From Branchiibius cervicis (lineage in GTDB: Bacteria; Actinomycetota; Actinomycetes; Actinomycetales; Dermatophilaceae): DNA of 64,000 nucleotides. The notes below the pieces were generated by a model, which did not search any database, was not told where the DNA came from, and saw nothing but the letters and a program-made list of their open reading frames with translations. Both the position numbers and the translations under genes were made by a program. The DNA lies in the NCBI RefSeq assembly GCF_042661605.1, contig NZ_JBHSWJ010000002.1, positions 1,240,001-1,304,000 on the forward strand. Direction: 5' to 3'. Each line of letters opens with the position of its first letter. Position 1 is the stretch's first letter. Below, piece after piece: positions 26,918 through 36,072 of the stretch.

Positions 26918-27154
26918 ATGTCCTCGAGAGGTTACCCGGGCGAAGTGCTCGTCGAGTGCCGTAATTGCCCTGTGCGACAGACACATTGCGCGGAGTGCAT
27001 GGTGACCGCCCTGTGGCAGTTACCTGTCCCGCAACGCTTGGATGAACGCGAACGGGCGGCCGTGGATCTGCTGGTCGGACACGGGCTGGTGAGCGTCACC
27101 GCAGCCGCGGACGCCCGGGTCCACGACGAGCGGGTACGCCGAGGCGTCGGCTGA
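26918..27154 (+). CDS. Small CxxC...CxxC protein, 78 aa
   Basis: The protein has four cysteines in a zinc-ribbon-like arrangement, CRNCPVRQTHCAECMV, near residues 13-28, followed by LDERERAAVDLLVGHGLV. It resembles small conserved actinobacterial proteins of unknown role. The ATG at 26918 is chosen because AAGGAAAGGAGG precedes it at good spacing. Its promoter is a perfect RecA-NDp match, so it should be induced by DNA damage. A role in the damage response is inference. Confidence 0.78.
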   Translation: MSSRGYPGEVLVECRNCPVRQTHCAECMVTALWQLPVPQRLDERERAAVDLLVGHGLVSVTAAADARVHDERVRRGVG

Positions 27155-27192
27155 CCGGCGCCGCTCACCACTGCGGGTGGTTGGATCGGCGC

Positions 27193-28075
27193 ATGGTCTC
27201 CCGGCGGTCGGTGCTGCGCACCATCAGCCTGCTTCCTGCGGCCGCTGCGGCGACGTCGCTGGCTGGTTGCACCCGCTCCGGCGATGACCCGACCCCCGTG
27301 GCAGCCGCCGGTCATCGTTCGCGTCCGACGGCGTGCGGATCGAGGTGTCGCCGGCGGGGATCCGGATCGAGAACCAGCCGGGCGTCAGCGAGACGATCCG
27401 GACGCAGGTGCCCGCGCTGGTCGACGCGGCGATGAGCCGGGTGCGGTCGGTGTGGGCCGCGCCCGTGGCTGCCGCCGGAGGTTCCCTGACAACCCCCGCA
27501 GCGTGCAGGTGAGCGCAACCCACGACCAGTTCGTGGCGCTCGGCGGCGGGAGCGCCCAGGCGGTCGCCGCGACCACCCGCGCCGACGGCACGATCGTCCT
27601 GGCACCCGATCTGTGGACCGGAACCACCCGGGAGGGCCGGATCGTGGTCATCGCCCACGAACTGACCCACGTCGTACTCCACAGCCAGACCAGCGCCTCG
27701 GCACGATGGCTGGTCGAAGGACCGCCGGAGTGGACCGCCTATCACGACACCTCGTTGTCGTTGCCGGTGATCGCCCCACAACCGGCTGAGGCGGTCAGAG
27801 CCGGCCATCCGGCCTCCGGCCCACCCGCGGACGCCGCATTCACCGACGGGCCGTTGCAAGCGGCGTACCAGAGCGCATTCGTCTGGTGCACCTTCCTGGT
27901 CCAGCACTCGACAGCGGCGAGGTTCACGGCCTTCGTCATCGACGCCACCAGCCAATCGGCGGCACAGCTAGCGACGATCTTCGAGGCGCATTACGGGTCG
28001 TCCATCGCAGCGCTCAGCGACGCCTACCAACAGTTCCAGCGGACGACCTTCGGCGTAGTGCGGCCGAGCGCGTAG
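27193..28075 (+). CDS. Secreted lipoprotein with metallopeptidase-like HExxH motif, two frameshifts
   Basis: The N-terminus has a twin-arginine-like SRRSVLRTIS, a hydrophobic stretch and a lipobox SLAGC. The middle segment, in a second frame (FASDGVRIEVSPAGIRIENQ), and the rest, in a third frame, complete the protein. The active-site-like IAHELTHVVLH and a downstream EGPPEWTAYHD resemble peptidase-MA-type proteins. Both shifts map to runs of five C, at 27293-27297 and 27493-27497; a sixth C in each gives about 294 residues in one frame. ATG at 27193 is used; a TTG at 27181 is possible. Substrate unknown. Confidence 0.72.
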
Positions 28076-28078
28076 GGT
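28073..28078 (+). promoter_or_regulatory. -10 element TAGGGT, leaderless type
   Basis: TAGGGT ends 7 bases before the ATG at 28086. It overlaps the stop region of the upstream lipoprotein gene. Confidence 0.5.
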
Positions 28079-28085
28079 CTGGCCC

Positions 28086-28531
28086 ATGAGCGACAGCACA
28101 CGAGCCAGTGTCGTGATCGAAGCACCCAGTGCCACCGTCCTGGACGTGATCGCCGACTTCGATGAGTACCCCGCTTGGGCCGAGCAGGTGAAGCGCGCCA
28201 CCGTCCTGTCCGAAGATGAGGGGGTTGGCCCCTGCAGGTGGAATTCGTGCTCGACGCCGGGGTCATCAAGGACACCTACGTTCTGAACTACGACTGGCAG
28301 GTCGACGAGAACGGCGAGGGGATCGTGCGCTGGTCTTTGGAGCGGTCCAACCTGCTGAAGTCGATGGATGGTTCGTACACCGTCCGTTCGGTGCCCGAGG
28401 GCACCGACGTGGTGTACGAGCTCTCGGTCGCCGTGACCATCCCGGTCGTGACCATGTTGCGACGCAAGGCCGAGCGGATGATCATCGACACCGCGTTGCG
28501 CGGTCTGAAGCAGCGCGTCGAGTCGCGCTGA
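28086..28531 (+). CDS. SRPBCC/polyketide-cyclase-like protein, frameshifted
   Basis: About 148 residues of the START-like SRPBCC fold, similar to Rv2185c: RASVVIEAPSATVLDVIADFDEYPAWAEQVK (region) at the start and IKDTYVLNYDW, YELSVAVTIPVVTMLRRKAERMI later. A run of five G at 28220-28224 splits it; a sixth G gives SEDEGGWPLQVEFVLDAG. Proteins of this fold bind small hydrophobic ligands; no ligand is known here. The ROK kinase gene follows after 37 bases. Confidence 0.82.
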
Positions 28532-28568
28532 CCGGTCAGCGCGACCCCGATCCAGAAGGAACAGCAGC

Positions 28569-29555
28569 GTGGCTTGGAGTATCGGCATCGACATCGGCGG
28601 CACCAAGATCGCCGGAGGCCTGGTCGATGAAAGTGGCCGGATCGTGCAGCACGAGCGAGTCGCAACGCCCGCGACGGACCCGCACAACATCGTCGTGGCC
28701 GTCGGTGGCCTCATCCAGCGGTTGGCCGAGCAAAGCCCGCAGCCGCTGACCGGTGCCGGTGTCGCCTCTGCCGGCTACATCGACAAGATCGGCTCGACGG
28801 TGTTGTTCGCACCCAACTTGGCGTGGCGCGATGAGCCGCTCAAGGCCCGGTTGGCCGCCTACACCGATCTTCCCGTTCTGATCGAAAACGACGCCAACGC
28901 AGCGGCTTTCGGGGAGTTCCGGCATGGCGCCGGCCGGGACATCGACGACATGATCATGGTGACCGTCGGCACGGGCGTCGGGGGCGGGATCGTCATCGGT
29001 GGCCGGTTGCTGCGCGGCGCGTTCGGGCTTGCCGGGGAGATCGGCCACATGCGCGTCGTACCCGGCGGCACCCGCTGCGGTTGCGGCAACCGAGGCTGCC
29101 TGGAGGCCTACGGCAGCGGCACCGCGCTGGTGCGCGAGGCCCGCGAGATGGTCATCTCCGGCAGCGCTTACGCCGCGCGCCTTGCCGAACTGTGCCATGA
29201 CGACCCGAGCACCCTCATCGGCGCCCAGGTGACCCAGGCCGCCCAGGAGGGTGACCCCGCCAGTCAGGAGTTGCTGTCCGAACTCGGTCGCTGGATCGGC
29301 GAGGCCTGCGCATCCCTGGCGGCGCTGTTCGACCCCGAACTCTTCGTCATCGGTGGCGGCGTCGCCGACGCCGGCGACCTCCTGCTGGAACCGATCCATG
29401 CCGGTTTCGCCGCCCAGCTGACCGGTCGCGGATACCGCCCGGAGGCAAAGTTCGTCAAAGCCGAACTCGGTAACGACGCGGGCGTGATCGGGGCGGCCGC
29501 ACTGGCCGCGGAACTCCCGGCACCCGACGGCACGCCAGAGGCGGCCCGGGGTTGA
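28569..29555 (+). CDS. ROK family glucokinase, first copy
   Basis: 328 residues. The ATP-binding IGIDIGGTKIAGGLVD, sugar-binding ENDANAAAFGE with catalytic Asp, GTGVGGGIVIGG, and the zinc motif CGCGNRGCLEAYGSG mark a ROK glucokinase. It phosphorylates glucose, with ATP or possibly polyphosphate. GTG at 28569 follows AAGGAACAG. A second ROK gene begins inside its stop codon. Confidence 0.9.
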   Translation: MAWSIGIDIGGTKIAGGLVDESGRIVQHERVATPATDPHNIVVAVGGLIQRLAEQSPQPLTGAGVASAGYIDKIGSTVLFAPNLAWRDEPLKARLAAYTDLPVLIENDANAAAFGEFRHGAGRDIDDMIMVTVGTGVGGGIVIGGRLLRGAFGLAGEIGHMRVVPGGTRCGCGNRGCLEAYGSGTALVREAREMVISGSAYAARLAELCHDDPSTLIGAQVTQAAQEGDPASQELLSELGRWIGEACASLAALFDPELFVIGGGVADAGDLLLEPIHAGFAAQLTGRGYRPEAKFVKAELGNDAGVIGAAALAAELPAPDGTPEAARG

Positions 29556-30514
29556 CCACCGCGGTCACGGCGATCGGCGTCGACATCGGCGGCACCAAGG
29601 TCGCAGCCGGTCTGGTGACGCTCGATGGTGAGGTCACCGCACGTGCGCGCCGGGACACGCCGCACCGGTCCACCCGCCCCGAGGTCGTCGAGGACGTCAT
29701 CGTCGAGGCGGTCGAGGAACTGCTCACGCCTGATGTGACCGCCGTGGGGATCGGTGCCGCGGGGTTCGTGTCCTCCATGACCGGCCGGGTGGTGTTCGCA
29801 CCGCACCTGTCCTGGCGGGATGAACCGCTGGGTGAACGACTCTCCGCGCGGCTGCCGGTCCCGGTGTTCGTGGACAACGATGCCAACACCGCCTGCTGGG
29901 CGGAGCACCGTTTCGGTGCCGCGTCCGGGGAGCGGAACGTCGTGATGGTCAACCTCGGCACAGGCATCGGTGGTGCTGTCCTGATCGACGGCACGTTGCG
30001 CCGGGGCGAGTTCGGCATCGCCGGGGAGTTCGGCCACATGCAGGTCGTCCCCGGCGGGCACCGCTGTGAATGCGGCAATCGGGGCTGCTGGGAGCGGTAT
30101 GCGAGCGGCAACGCCCTTGTGCGAGAGGCGCGTTCACTGGTCGAAGCGAAGGCGCCCATCGCCGCCGATCTCGCGGCGCGATGCGGTGACGATCCCGCGG
30201 CACTGACCGGGCCGATGATCACGCAAGCCGCTCGGGACGGTGACCCGACAGCCGCGGAGTTGCTGGCGGAGGTAGGTGAGTGGCTGGGGGTCGGAATCGC
30301 CGGGCTCGCCAATGCGTTCGATCCGGCGCTCTTCGTGATCGGCGGCGGGGTGAGCGCCGCGGGCGATCTGCTCATCGAGCCGGCCCACCAGTCGTTCCGG
30401 AGGCACCTGACCGGCCGGGGGTACCGGCCCGAGGCTCGGTTGACCGCGGCTGCGCTGGGCAATGAGGCGGGTCTGGTCGGCGCCGCGGATCTCGCGCGAC
30501 GGAATGTGCGATGA
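29552..30514 (+). CDS. ROK family glucokinase, second copy
   Basis: 320 residues, paralogous along its whole length to the gene just upstream (shared GVDIGGTKVAAGLVT, DNDANTACWAEHRFG, NLGTGIGGAVL, CECGNRGCWERYASGNALVREAR, region). The TTG at 29552 overlaps the previous stop (TTGA). Differences near the sugar site (DNDANTACW for ENDANAAAF) suggest the copies may differ in substrate, which is inference. The next gene overlaps by ATGA. Confidence 0.88.
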   Translation: MTTAVTAIGVDIGGTKVAAGLVTLDGEVTARARRDTPHRSTRPEVVEDVIVEAVEELLTPDVTAVGIGAAGFVSSMTGRVVFAPHLSWRDEPLGERLSARLPVPVFVDNDANTACWAEHRFGAASGERNVVMVNLGTGIGGAVLIDGTLRRGEFGIAGEFGHMQVVPGGHRCECGNRGCWERYASGNALVREARSLVEAKAPIAADLAARCGDDPAALTGPMITQAARDGDPTAAELLAEVGEWLGVGIAGLANAFDPALFVIGGGVSAAGDLLIEPAHQSFRRHLTGRGYRPEARLTAAALGNEAGLVGAADLARRNVR

Positions 30515-31208
30515 CTCGTCCTGCGGGCGTTGTACGGGTGGCCAGTTACAACATCCATGCCCTGAAGGACGATCGAGCGGCCCTGCGTCGGGTGGTCCTG
30601 GCCATCTCGCCGGATGTGCTACTGCTGCAAGAGGTTCCACGCCATCCGTTCTCGTCGCACCGGATCGCGGCGTTGGCGGCCGGTTTCGGGCTGACCTGGT
30701 CCGGCGGCTCCCGCGGTGGCACGAGCACGACGGCGATGACCAGTCTGCGGGTGGACCAGTTGGCGGCGTGGCGGGAGTCGCTGCCCACCCCCGGTTCAGT
30801 GAGCCGCGCGGGTACGCCGCGGTCCGGGTCGCCCTGCCCGGCTACCGACCGCTGACCGCGGTCGGCACCCACCTCGGTCTGCCTGCCGCCGACCGGGCCG
30901 CGCAATCGCGCGCCCTGGTCGACCGGTTGCGCCGCGTCGAGGGGCCCCTTGTCGTCGGCGGCGACGTCAACGAGCGGGCCGGTGGGCCGAGCTGGCAGCA
31001 ACTGGGCACGCTTCTGCTGACGGCGCCGGACCCGGGGGACACCTTCCCTGCGGCAGGGCCGAACCGCCAGATCGACGCCTTCTGGTCGAGTCCGGGGTTG
31101 CCGGTGGAGGTGGCCGACCCCGCCACGTGCGGTACGCCGGGTGATCGGGCCACGGCCAGCGATCACCTCCCCGTGGTGATCGACGTGCGACTGCCCCCGC
31201 TGGGCTGA
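30511..31208 (+). CDS. Endonuclease/exonuclease/phosphatase family protein, frameshifted
   Basis: About 232 residues of the EEP fold. N-terminal VASYNIHALKDD, then LLLQEVPR with the metal-binding Glu; later THLGLPAADRAAQSRAL, GGDVNE and the C-terminal SDHLPVVIDV with catalytic Asp-His. The frame breaks in a run of five C at 30788-30792; a sixth C gives LPTPRFSEPRGYAAV. ATG overlaps the ROK gene stop. Substrate, nucleic acid or phospho-compound, cannot be told. Confidence 0.85.
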
Positions 31209-31212
31209 CCGG

Positions 31213-31659
31213 CTAAAGCACCGCGCCGTCGTCGTCATCGTCCGGGTCGCGCGACCACGGTTGGCGCATCACCAACAACACCAGACCGGTACCGAACAAC
31301 AGGCAGGCCAACGTCCACCACAGCCATCCGGCGTACGGGTCGAAGAACAACAGGTAGGCGATCCACAACGGTGCGCCGACCAGCGCACCCACGATCGCCC
31401 ACAACTGCATGTCCTCCTCGGGGAGATCCTCCAGCTCGGGTGGTTCGAACCGGTCGTCCAGGAGTGAGTGGGAGCCGGAGTCGGGTACCCGCCACGCTGT
31501 CGGTAGTTGCACGGGCGGGACGACGGGACCTTCACCATCAGTGTCCGGGGCGTCATCCTGCTCGGCGTTCATCGCGGCTACGATCTGCGCGAATTTCAGG
31601 TCGTAGTCGGCCTGCGCAGCCAACTCGGATTGCTCGTCGTCGCGCGGGTCGGAGCTCAT
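31213..31659 (-). CDS. Conserved actinobacterial membrane protein, 148 aa
   Basis: An acidic N-terminal half (SELAAQADYDLKFAQIVAAM; FEPPELEDLPEEDMQLW) is followed by two transmembrane helices and a short acidic tail. The layout is that of a conserved actinobacterial protein of unknown role. It is convergent with the EEP gene, and its promoter region is shared with the acyltransferase gene. Confidence 0.75.
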   Translation of the reverse strand: MSSDPRDDEQSELAAQADYDLKFAQIVAAMNAEQDDAPDTDGEGPVVPPVQLPTAWRVPDSGSHSLLDDRFEPPELEDLPEEDMQLWAIVGALVGAPLWIAYLLFFDPYAGWLWWTLACLLFGTGLVLLVMRQPWSRDPDDDDDGAVL

Positions 31660-31772
31660 CGGCGTGCTGCCTTCTGCGCACCGGCTCGCGACATGCCGTC
31701 ATTGTGTCACCGACCGAACGTTCGACGTACCGTCGGCTGGGTATTGTTCGACTCGTCGTCCAAGGAGGTCCG

Positions 31773-32627
31773 ATGTACTGGTTGCTCAAGCACGTGCTGC
31801 TGGGTCCATGGTTGCGATGGATCTTCAAGCCTGAGGTGGAAGGCGTCGAGCACGTCCCCGATCGTGGCCCGGCGATCCTTGCCAGCAACCACCTGTCGTA
31901 CACCGACTGGCTCTTCATGCCTCTGGTCATCTCTCGGCGGGTCACCTTCGTGGCCAAGGCCGACTATTTCGTCGGCGAAGGCGTCAAGGGAAAGTTCCAG
32001 AAGTGGTTCTTCTCCAACACCGGGCAGGTTCCGATCGACCGGTCCAGCGGCGACGCCGCGGCCGGTGCGTTGAACACCGGCTTGCAGATCCTGGCCGGGG
32101 GAGAGTTGTTCGGCATCTTCCCCGAGGGCACCCGCTCACACGACGGGCGTCTCTACAAGGGCAAGACCGGGGTGGCCCGGATGGCGCTGGCCGCCCAGGT
32201 CCCGGTCATTCCGGTGGCCGTCATCGGTACCGACGAGATCGCCCCGCCCGGGAAGGTGTTCGGCCGGTTGGTGCGCCCGCAGGTCCGGTTCGGCAAGCCG
32301 ATGGACTTCTCCCGCTACTACGGGATGGAGGACGACCGCTTCGTGCTGCGGTCCATCACCGACGAGATCATGTACCAGCTGATGTTGTTGTCCGGGCAGG
32401 AGTACGTGGACATCTACGCGGCCAAGGCCAAGAGCAAACTCGCCCAAGTGGCTCGCAACATCGGTGAGGGAGCCGCCACCGTGGCCACGAACATCGGTGA
32501 GGGTGCCGCGGCCGTGGCGACCAACCTGAACGAGAAGATCCATGCGGCGCGTACCGGTGACGAATCCACCGGCGAAGCCGACGGCGAACCGCTTCCTGTG
32601 TCGGTCGAAGCGGTCCGCGAAGGCTGA
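31773..32627 (+). CDS. 1-acyl-glycerol-3-phosphate acyltransferase (PlsC-like)
   Basis: 284 residues. The acyltransferase motifs are NHLSYTDW (HX4D) about residue 38, GQVPIDRS, FPEGTRSHDGRLYKGKTG and VPVIPVAVIG. It would acylate lysophosphatidic acid at the membrane. The C-terminal 60 residues hold two near-identical 11-residue repeats, NIGEGAATVAT and NIGEGAAAVAT, not part of the catalytic domain. ATG at 31773 has a strong ribosome site AAGGAGG. Equivalent position in M. tuberculosis is Rv2182c. Confidence 0.9.
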   Translation: MYWLLKHVLLGPWLRWIFKPEVEGVEHVPDRGPAILASNHLSYTDWLFMPLVISRRVTFVAKADYFVGEGVKGKFQKWFFSNTGQVPIDRSSGDAAAGALNTGLQILAGGELFGIFPEGTRSHDGRLYKGKTGVARMALAAQVPVIPVAVIGTDEIAPPGKVFGRLVRPQVRFGKPMDFSRYYGMEDDRFVLRSITDEIMYQLMLLSGQEYVDIYAAKAKSKLAQVARNIGEGAATVATNIGEGAAAVATNLNEKIHAARTGDESTGEADGEPLPVSVEAVREG

Positions 32628-32688
32628 GCGGCAGTCCCACCTTCTGAGCGACCGGTAGCGGGGATTCGCTGCCCGCCCGCGGTCGCCG

Positions 32689-32694
32689 TACCCT
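32689..32694 (+). promoter_or_regulatory. -10 element TACCCT, leaderless type
   Basis: TACCCT ends 7 bases before the GTG at 32702 of the DAHP synthase gene. Confidence 0.5.
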
Positions 32695-32701
32695 GCTGGG
32701 T

Positions 32702-34111
32702 GTGAGAAGTGCCCTGGACGTACGCGGCGATGAGGCTTTCATGTTTGAACAGGTGACGGACGGATCCGTCGGCGGCCACCTCGACTGGCCGGCCTTGCCG
32801 GCTGCCCAGCAGCCCACCTGGCCCGACGAAGGTGCGTTGCAGCAGGTCCGCGCCGAGCTGGCGACGATGCCGCCCCTGGTGTTCGCCGGGGAATGCGATG
32901 ACCTGCGCACCCAGTTGGCTCGCGCCGCGGCCGGTGAGGCCTTCGTCCTACAGGGTGGCGACTGCGCCGAGCGGTTCGCCGAGGCCACCGCCGACAACAT
33001 CCGGGACCGGATCAAGACGATCCTGCAGATGAGTGCCGTCCTGACCTACGGCGGGTCGACCCCGGTCATCAAGATGGGCCGGATGGCCGGGCAGTTCGCC
33101 AAGCCCCGCAGCAAAGACACCGAGACGCGGGGCGAGGTCACGCTGCCGGCCTTCCGCGGTGACATCGTCAACGACTTCGCCTTCACCGACGAGGCGCGCC
33201 GACCCGACCCGAACCGGTTGCTGCGGGCCTACCACACCTCCTCGGCGACACTGAACCTCGTACGTGCGTTCACCACGGGCGGTTTCGCCGATCTGCGCCG
33301 CGTACACGAGTGGAACCGGGGTTTCATCGCCAACGCCGCCTACGCCCGCTACGAGACGACCGCCGCCGAGATCGATCGCGCGATGAAGTTCATGGCCGCG
33401 TGCGGGGTGGACTTCGATGAGTTGCGCACGGTCGAATTCTTCGCGGCCCACGAAGCGCTGCTGCTGGACTACGAGCAGCCGCTGACTCGCATCGACTCTC
33501 GCACCGGCAACCGGTACGACGTGTCCGGGCATTTCTTGTGGATCGGCGAACGCACCCGGCAGCTTGACGGCGCGCACCTGGACTTCGCGGCGCGAATCCA
33601 CAACCCGATCGGGGTGAAGCTCGGCCCGAACGCGGATACCGACGAGGTCCTGACCATGATCGACCGCCTCGACCCCGACCGGGAGCCGGGCCGGTTGACC
33701 TTCATCACCCGGATGGGCGCGGGGCAGATCCGCGACAAACTGCCACGGATCGTGGAGAAGGTCACCGCCAGCGGTGCTCCGGTGGTGTGGGTGTGCGACC
33801 CGATGCACGGCAACACCTACGAGAGCTCGACCGGCTACAAGACCCGTGAGTTCGACCAGGTCATCGATGAGGTGCGCGGTTTCTTCGAGGTGCACGAAGC
33901 GTTGGGGACCATTCCCGGCGGGTTGCACGTCGAGCTGACGGGCAACGACGTCACCGAGTGTGTCGGCGGTTCGGCGAAGATCCTGGACGCCGACCTTGAG
34001 AAGCGCTACGAGACGGCCTGCGACCCGCGGCTGAACCATCAGCAGTCGCTGGAGATGGCCTACCTGGTGGCCGAGATGCTCAGCGACCGCAAGAAGCGCG
34101 CCCTGGCCTGA
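32702..34111 (+). CDS. aroG: Class II 3-deoxy-7-phosphoheptulonate (DAHP) synthase
   Basis: 469 residues. First enzyme of the shikimate pathway, joining PEP and erythrose 4-phosphate. Class II blocks are plain: LPAAQQPTWPD, PPLVFAGECDDLR, FVLQGGDCAE with the metal Cys, GRMAGQFAKPRS, GFIANAAYARYE, KLGPNADTDEV and VVWVCDPMHGNTYES. GTG at 32702 is favoured by the -10 box before it; ATG at 32741 is an alternative. The order before pknL and the Rv2175c-like gene matches M. tuberculosis. Confidence 0.95.
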   Translation: MRSALDVRGDEAFMFEQVTDGSVGGHLDWPALPAAQQPTWPDEGALQQVRAELATMPPLVFAGECDDLRTQLARAAAGEAFVLQGGDCAERFAEATADNIRDRIKTILQMSAVLTYGGSTPVIKMGRMAGQFAKPRSKDTETRGEVTLPAFRGDIVNDFAFTDEARRPDPNRLLRAYHTSSATLNLVRAFTTGGFADLRRVHEWNRGFIANAAYARYETTAAEIDRAMKFMAACGVDFDELRTVEFFAAHEALLLDYEQPLTRIDSRTGNRYDVSGHFLWIGERTRQLDGAHLDFAARIHNPIGVKLGPNADTDEVLTMIDRLDPDREPGRLTFITRMGAGQIRDKLPRIVEKVTASGAPVVWVCDPMHGNTYESSTGYKTREFDQVIDEVRGFFEVHEALGTIPGGLHVELTGNDVTECVGGSAKILDADLEKRYETACDPRLNHQQSLEMAYLVAEMLSDRKKRALA

Positions 34112-34115
34112 GGTC

Positions 34116-36005
34116 CTACACGACCGCCAGACGGATGGTCGTGCCCACCTTCACCTTGCTGCCGACGTCCTCGCTCTGGCTGCGGACGGTGTCGAAGATG
34201 CCGCCGAAGTAACGGTCGACGGTCACCTTCAGGCCCAGGTTCTGCAGCATCTGCGTCGCGGTCGCGGTGTCCTTGCCGGTGACATCGGGCATGGTGACCA
34301 CGTTCGGCCCCTTGGACAGGACCAGGGTCACGGTGTCGCCGTGGTGGGCCTGCTGCCCGTCGGGCGGGTCCTGGCTGATCACACTGCCGCTGGCGACGGT
34401 GTCGCTGTTCTGGGCCGCCCCGTAGGCCACCTTCAGGCCGGCGTCCGCCAATGACTTCTCCGCGGCGTTCTGCGGCTGACCGGTCACGTTGGGCACGCCG
34501 ACCGGTTGCGGCCCCTGACTGACCACGAGGTCGACGGTGCTGTCGCGTTTCACCGACGCCCCAGCGCCCGGGGAGCTGCTGATCACCTGGCCGGTGGGCA
34601 CGGAATCGTCGTACTGCTGGGTGATGGTGCCGATCTTCAGGTTCTGCGCGGCCGCCGCGGCAGTGGCCTTGTCCTGGGTCAGCCCGTTCAGCGTGGGCAC
34701 GCTGAACCGCTCCTTGCCCTTGGAGACGGTCAGGGTGATCGCGCTGCCCCGGCGCGTCGAACCGGAAGGGCTGGTCGAGACCACCGAACCGGCCGGCACC
34801 GTCTCGCTGAACTCCTGGCGGATCGTGGTGGTGAATCCGGCATCGACGACCTTGCTCACCGCCGCGCCCTGGGTATTGCCGGCCACCTCGGGGATCGCGA
34901 CCGTGCCCAACGGCCCCGCGGTGAAGGTCCAGCCCGCCGCACCACCGATCAGTGCGAGCACCAGGAGGGCGGTGATCCACCAGCGCCGCGCACCACTGCG
35001 ACGGGTGCTCGCCGGCCGATCCGGTGGCCGTGGCCCGATGGTCCTGGTAGAGGCTGCCTGTAACCGGTCGGTGGCACCGTCCGGGCGCGGGGGCGCGGGC
35101 CGGGCGAGCGGTTCATGCACCACCGGGGTAGCCGACAGTGCGGCGGCCGGGAGGGCCCGGCGTACGTCGCGCACGGTCCGCAGCAGTTCGTCGGCGTCCG
35201 CGGGGCGCTCGGTGGGGTCTTTCGCACCGGCCCACTCGACGAGGTCGTCCAGGGCGGCAGGGACGCCCTCAGCGTGCTCGCTGGGCAGCGGCAGTCGGCC
35301 GTGGACGTGTTGGTAGGCGACCTGGATGGGCACGTCGCCCGGGAACGCCTTGCGGCCCGTGAGCATTTCGAACAACAGCAGTCCGGCGGCGTAGACGTCG
35401 GTCTGCTCGCTCGCGGTGCCGAACTCGACCTGCTCCGGGGCCAGGTAGGCGGCGGTACCCAGCAGCATGTCGCTGTCCGCGGTGAGCGTCTGGGTGCTGA
35501 CCGCGCGAGCCAGACCGAAGTCGGCGACCTTGACGGTGCCGTCGGCGGCGATCAGGACGTTCTCCGGTTTCACGTCCCGGTGCACGATGCCGGCCGCGTG
35601 GGCGGCGGCGAGCGCCGCGAGCACCGGCTCGAGAATGCCGAGGGCGCGATCGATCTGCAACGGAGCGTCCGCGCGCAGGACGTCCCGCAGCGTGCGGCCG
35701 CGCACCAGTTCCATCGCGATGAACACGTACGGGCCGTCCTGGCCCTGGTCGGTGACCGCGACGACCCCGGGGTGCGACAGGCGGGCGGCGTTGCGGGCCT
35801 CGCGGCGGAATCTGGCGACGAAGGCCGCGTCGCGGGCCAGGTCCGGGCGCATGATCTTCAGTGCGACCTCGCGGTCGAGTCGCTCGTCGACCGCGACGAA
35901 CACACTGCCCATGCCGCCGTCGGCCAGGTGGGCGATGACGCGATAGCGACCGTCCACGACGCGCCCCACGAGGGAGAAGGCAGCGTTGGGCGGCGCAGTG
36001 GTCAC
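34116..36005 (-). CDS. pknL: PASTA-domain Ser/Thr protein kinase (PknL position)
   Basis: 629 residues. The cytoplasmic kinase domain has VDGRYRVIAHLADGGMGSVF (glycine-rich loop), VALKIM (catalytic Lys), IVHRDVKPENVLI and VADFGLARAV. A proline-rich linker and one transmembrane helix (WWITALLVLALIGGAAGW) lead to four extracellular PASTA repeats of about 65 residues each. GTG at 36003-36005 precedes TTAPPNAAFS. M. tuberculosis PknL at this position lacks PASTA repeats. The neighbouring Rv2175c-like protein is a known PknL substrate in M. tuberculosis. Confidence 0.93.
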   Translation of the reverse strand: MTTAPPNAAFSLVGRVVDGRYRVIAHLADGGMGSVFVAVDERLDREVALKIMRPDLARDAAFVARFRREARNAARLSHPGVVAVTDQGQDGPYVFIAMELVRGRTLRDVLRADAPLQIDRALGILEPVLAALAAAHAAGIVHRDVKPENVLIAADGTVKVADFGLARAVSTQTLTADSDMLLGTAAYLAPEQVEFGTASEQTDVYAAGLLLFEMLTGRKAFPGDVPIQVAYQHVHGRLPLPSEHAEGVPAALDDLVEWAGAKDPTERPADADELLRTVRDVRRALPAAALSATPVVHEPLARPAPPRPDGATDRLQAASTRTIGPRPPDRPASTRRSGARRWWITALLVLALIGGAAGWTFTAGPLGTVAIPEVAGNTQGAAVSKVVDAGFTTTIRQEFSETVPAGSVVSTSPSGSTRRGSAITLTVSKGKERFSVPTLNGLTQDKATAAAAAQNLKIGTITQQYDDSVPTGQVISSSPGAGASVKRDSTVDLVVSQGPQPVGVPNVTGQPQNAAEKSLADAGLKVAYGAAQNSDTVASGSVISQDPPDGQQAHHGDTVTLVLSKGPNVVTMPDVTGKDTATATQMLQNLGLKVTVDRYFGGIFDTVRSQSEDVGSKVKVGTTIRLAVV

Positions 36006-36059
36006 TCGATGAGTGTACGAACTCCGGCGCCCTGAGGCCGTCAGGCGCAATCGCGCGTC

Positions 36060-36065
36060 TACGCT
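36060..36065 (+). promoter_or_regulatory. -10 element TACGCT, leaderless type
   Basis: TACGCT ends 7 bases before the GTG at 36073. Confidence 0.5.
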
Positions 36066-36072
36066 TGGCGGC

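Noticed and set aside
31715..31724. CGAACGTTCG palindrome near the acyltransferase gene
   Set aside because: The half-sites touch without the four-base spacer of a LexA box.
32440..32530. Short DNA repeat in the acyltransferase gene suggesting a mobile or CRISPR-like element
   Set aside because: It is an in-frame protein repeat of 11 residues with no spacer structure.
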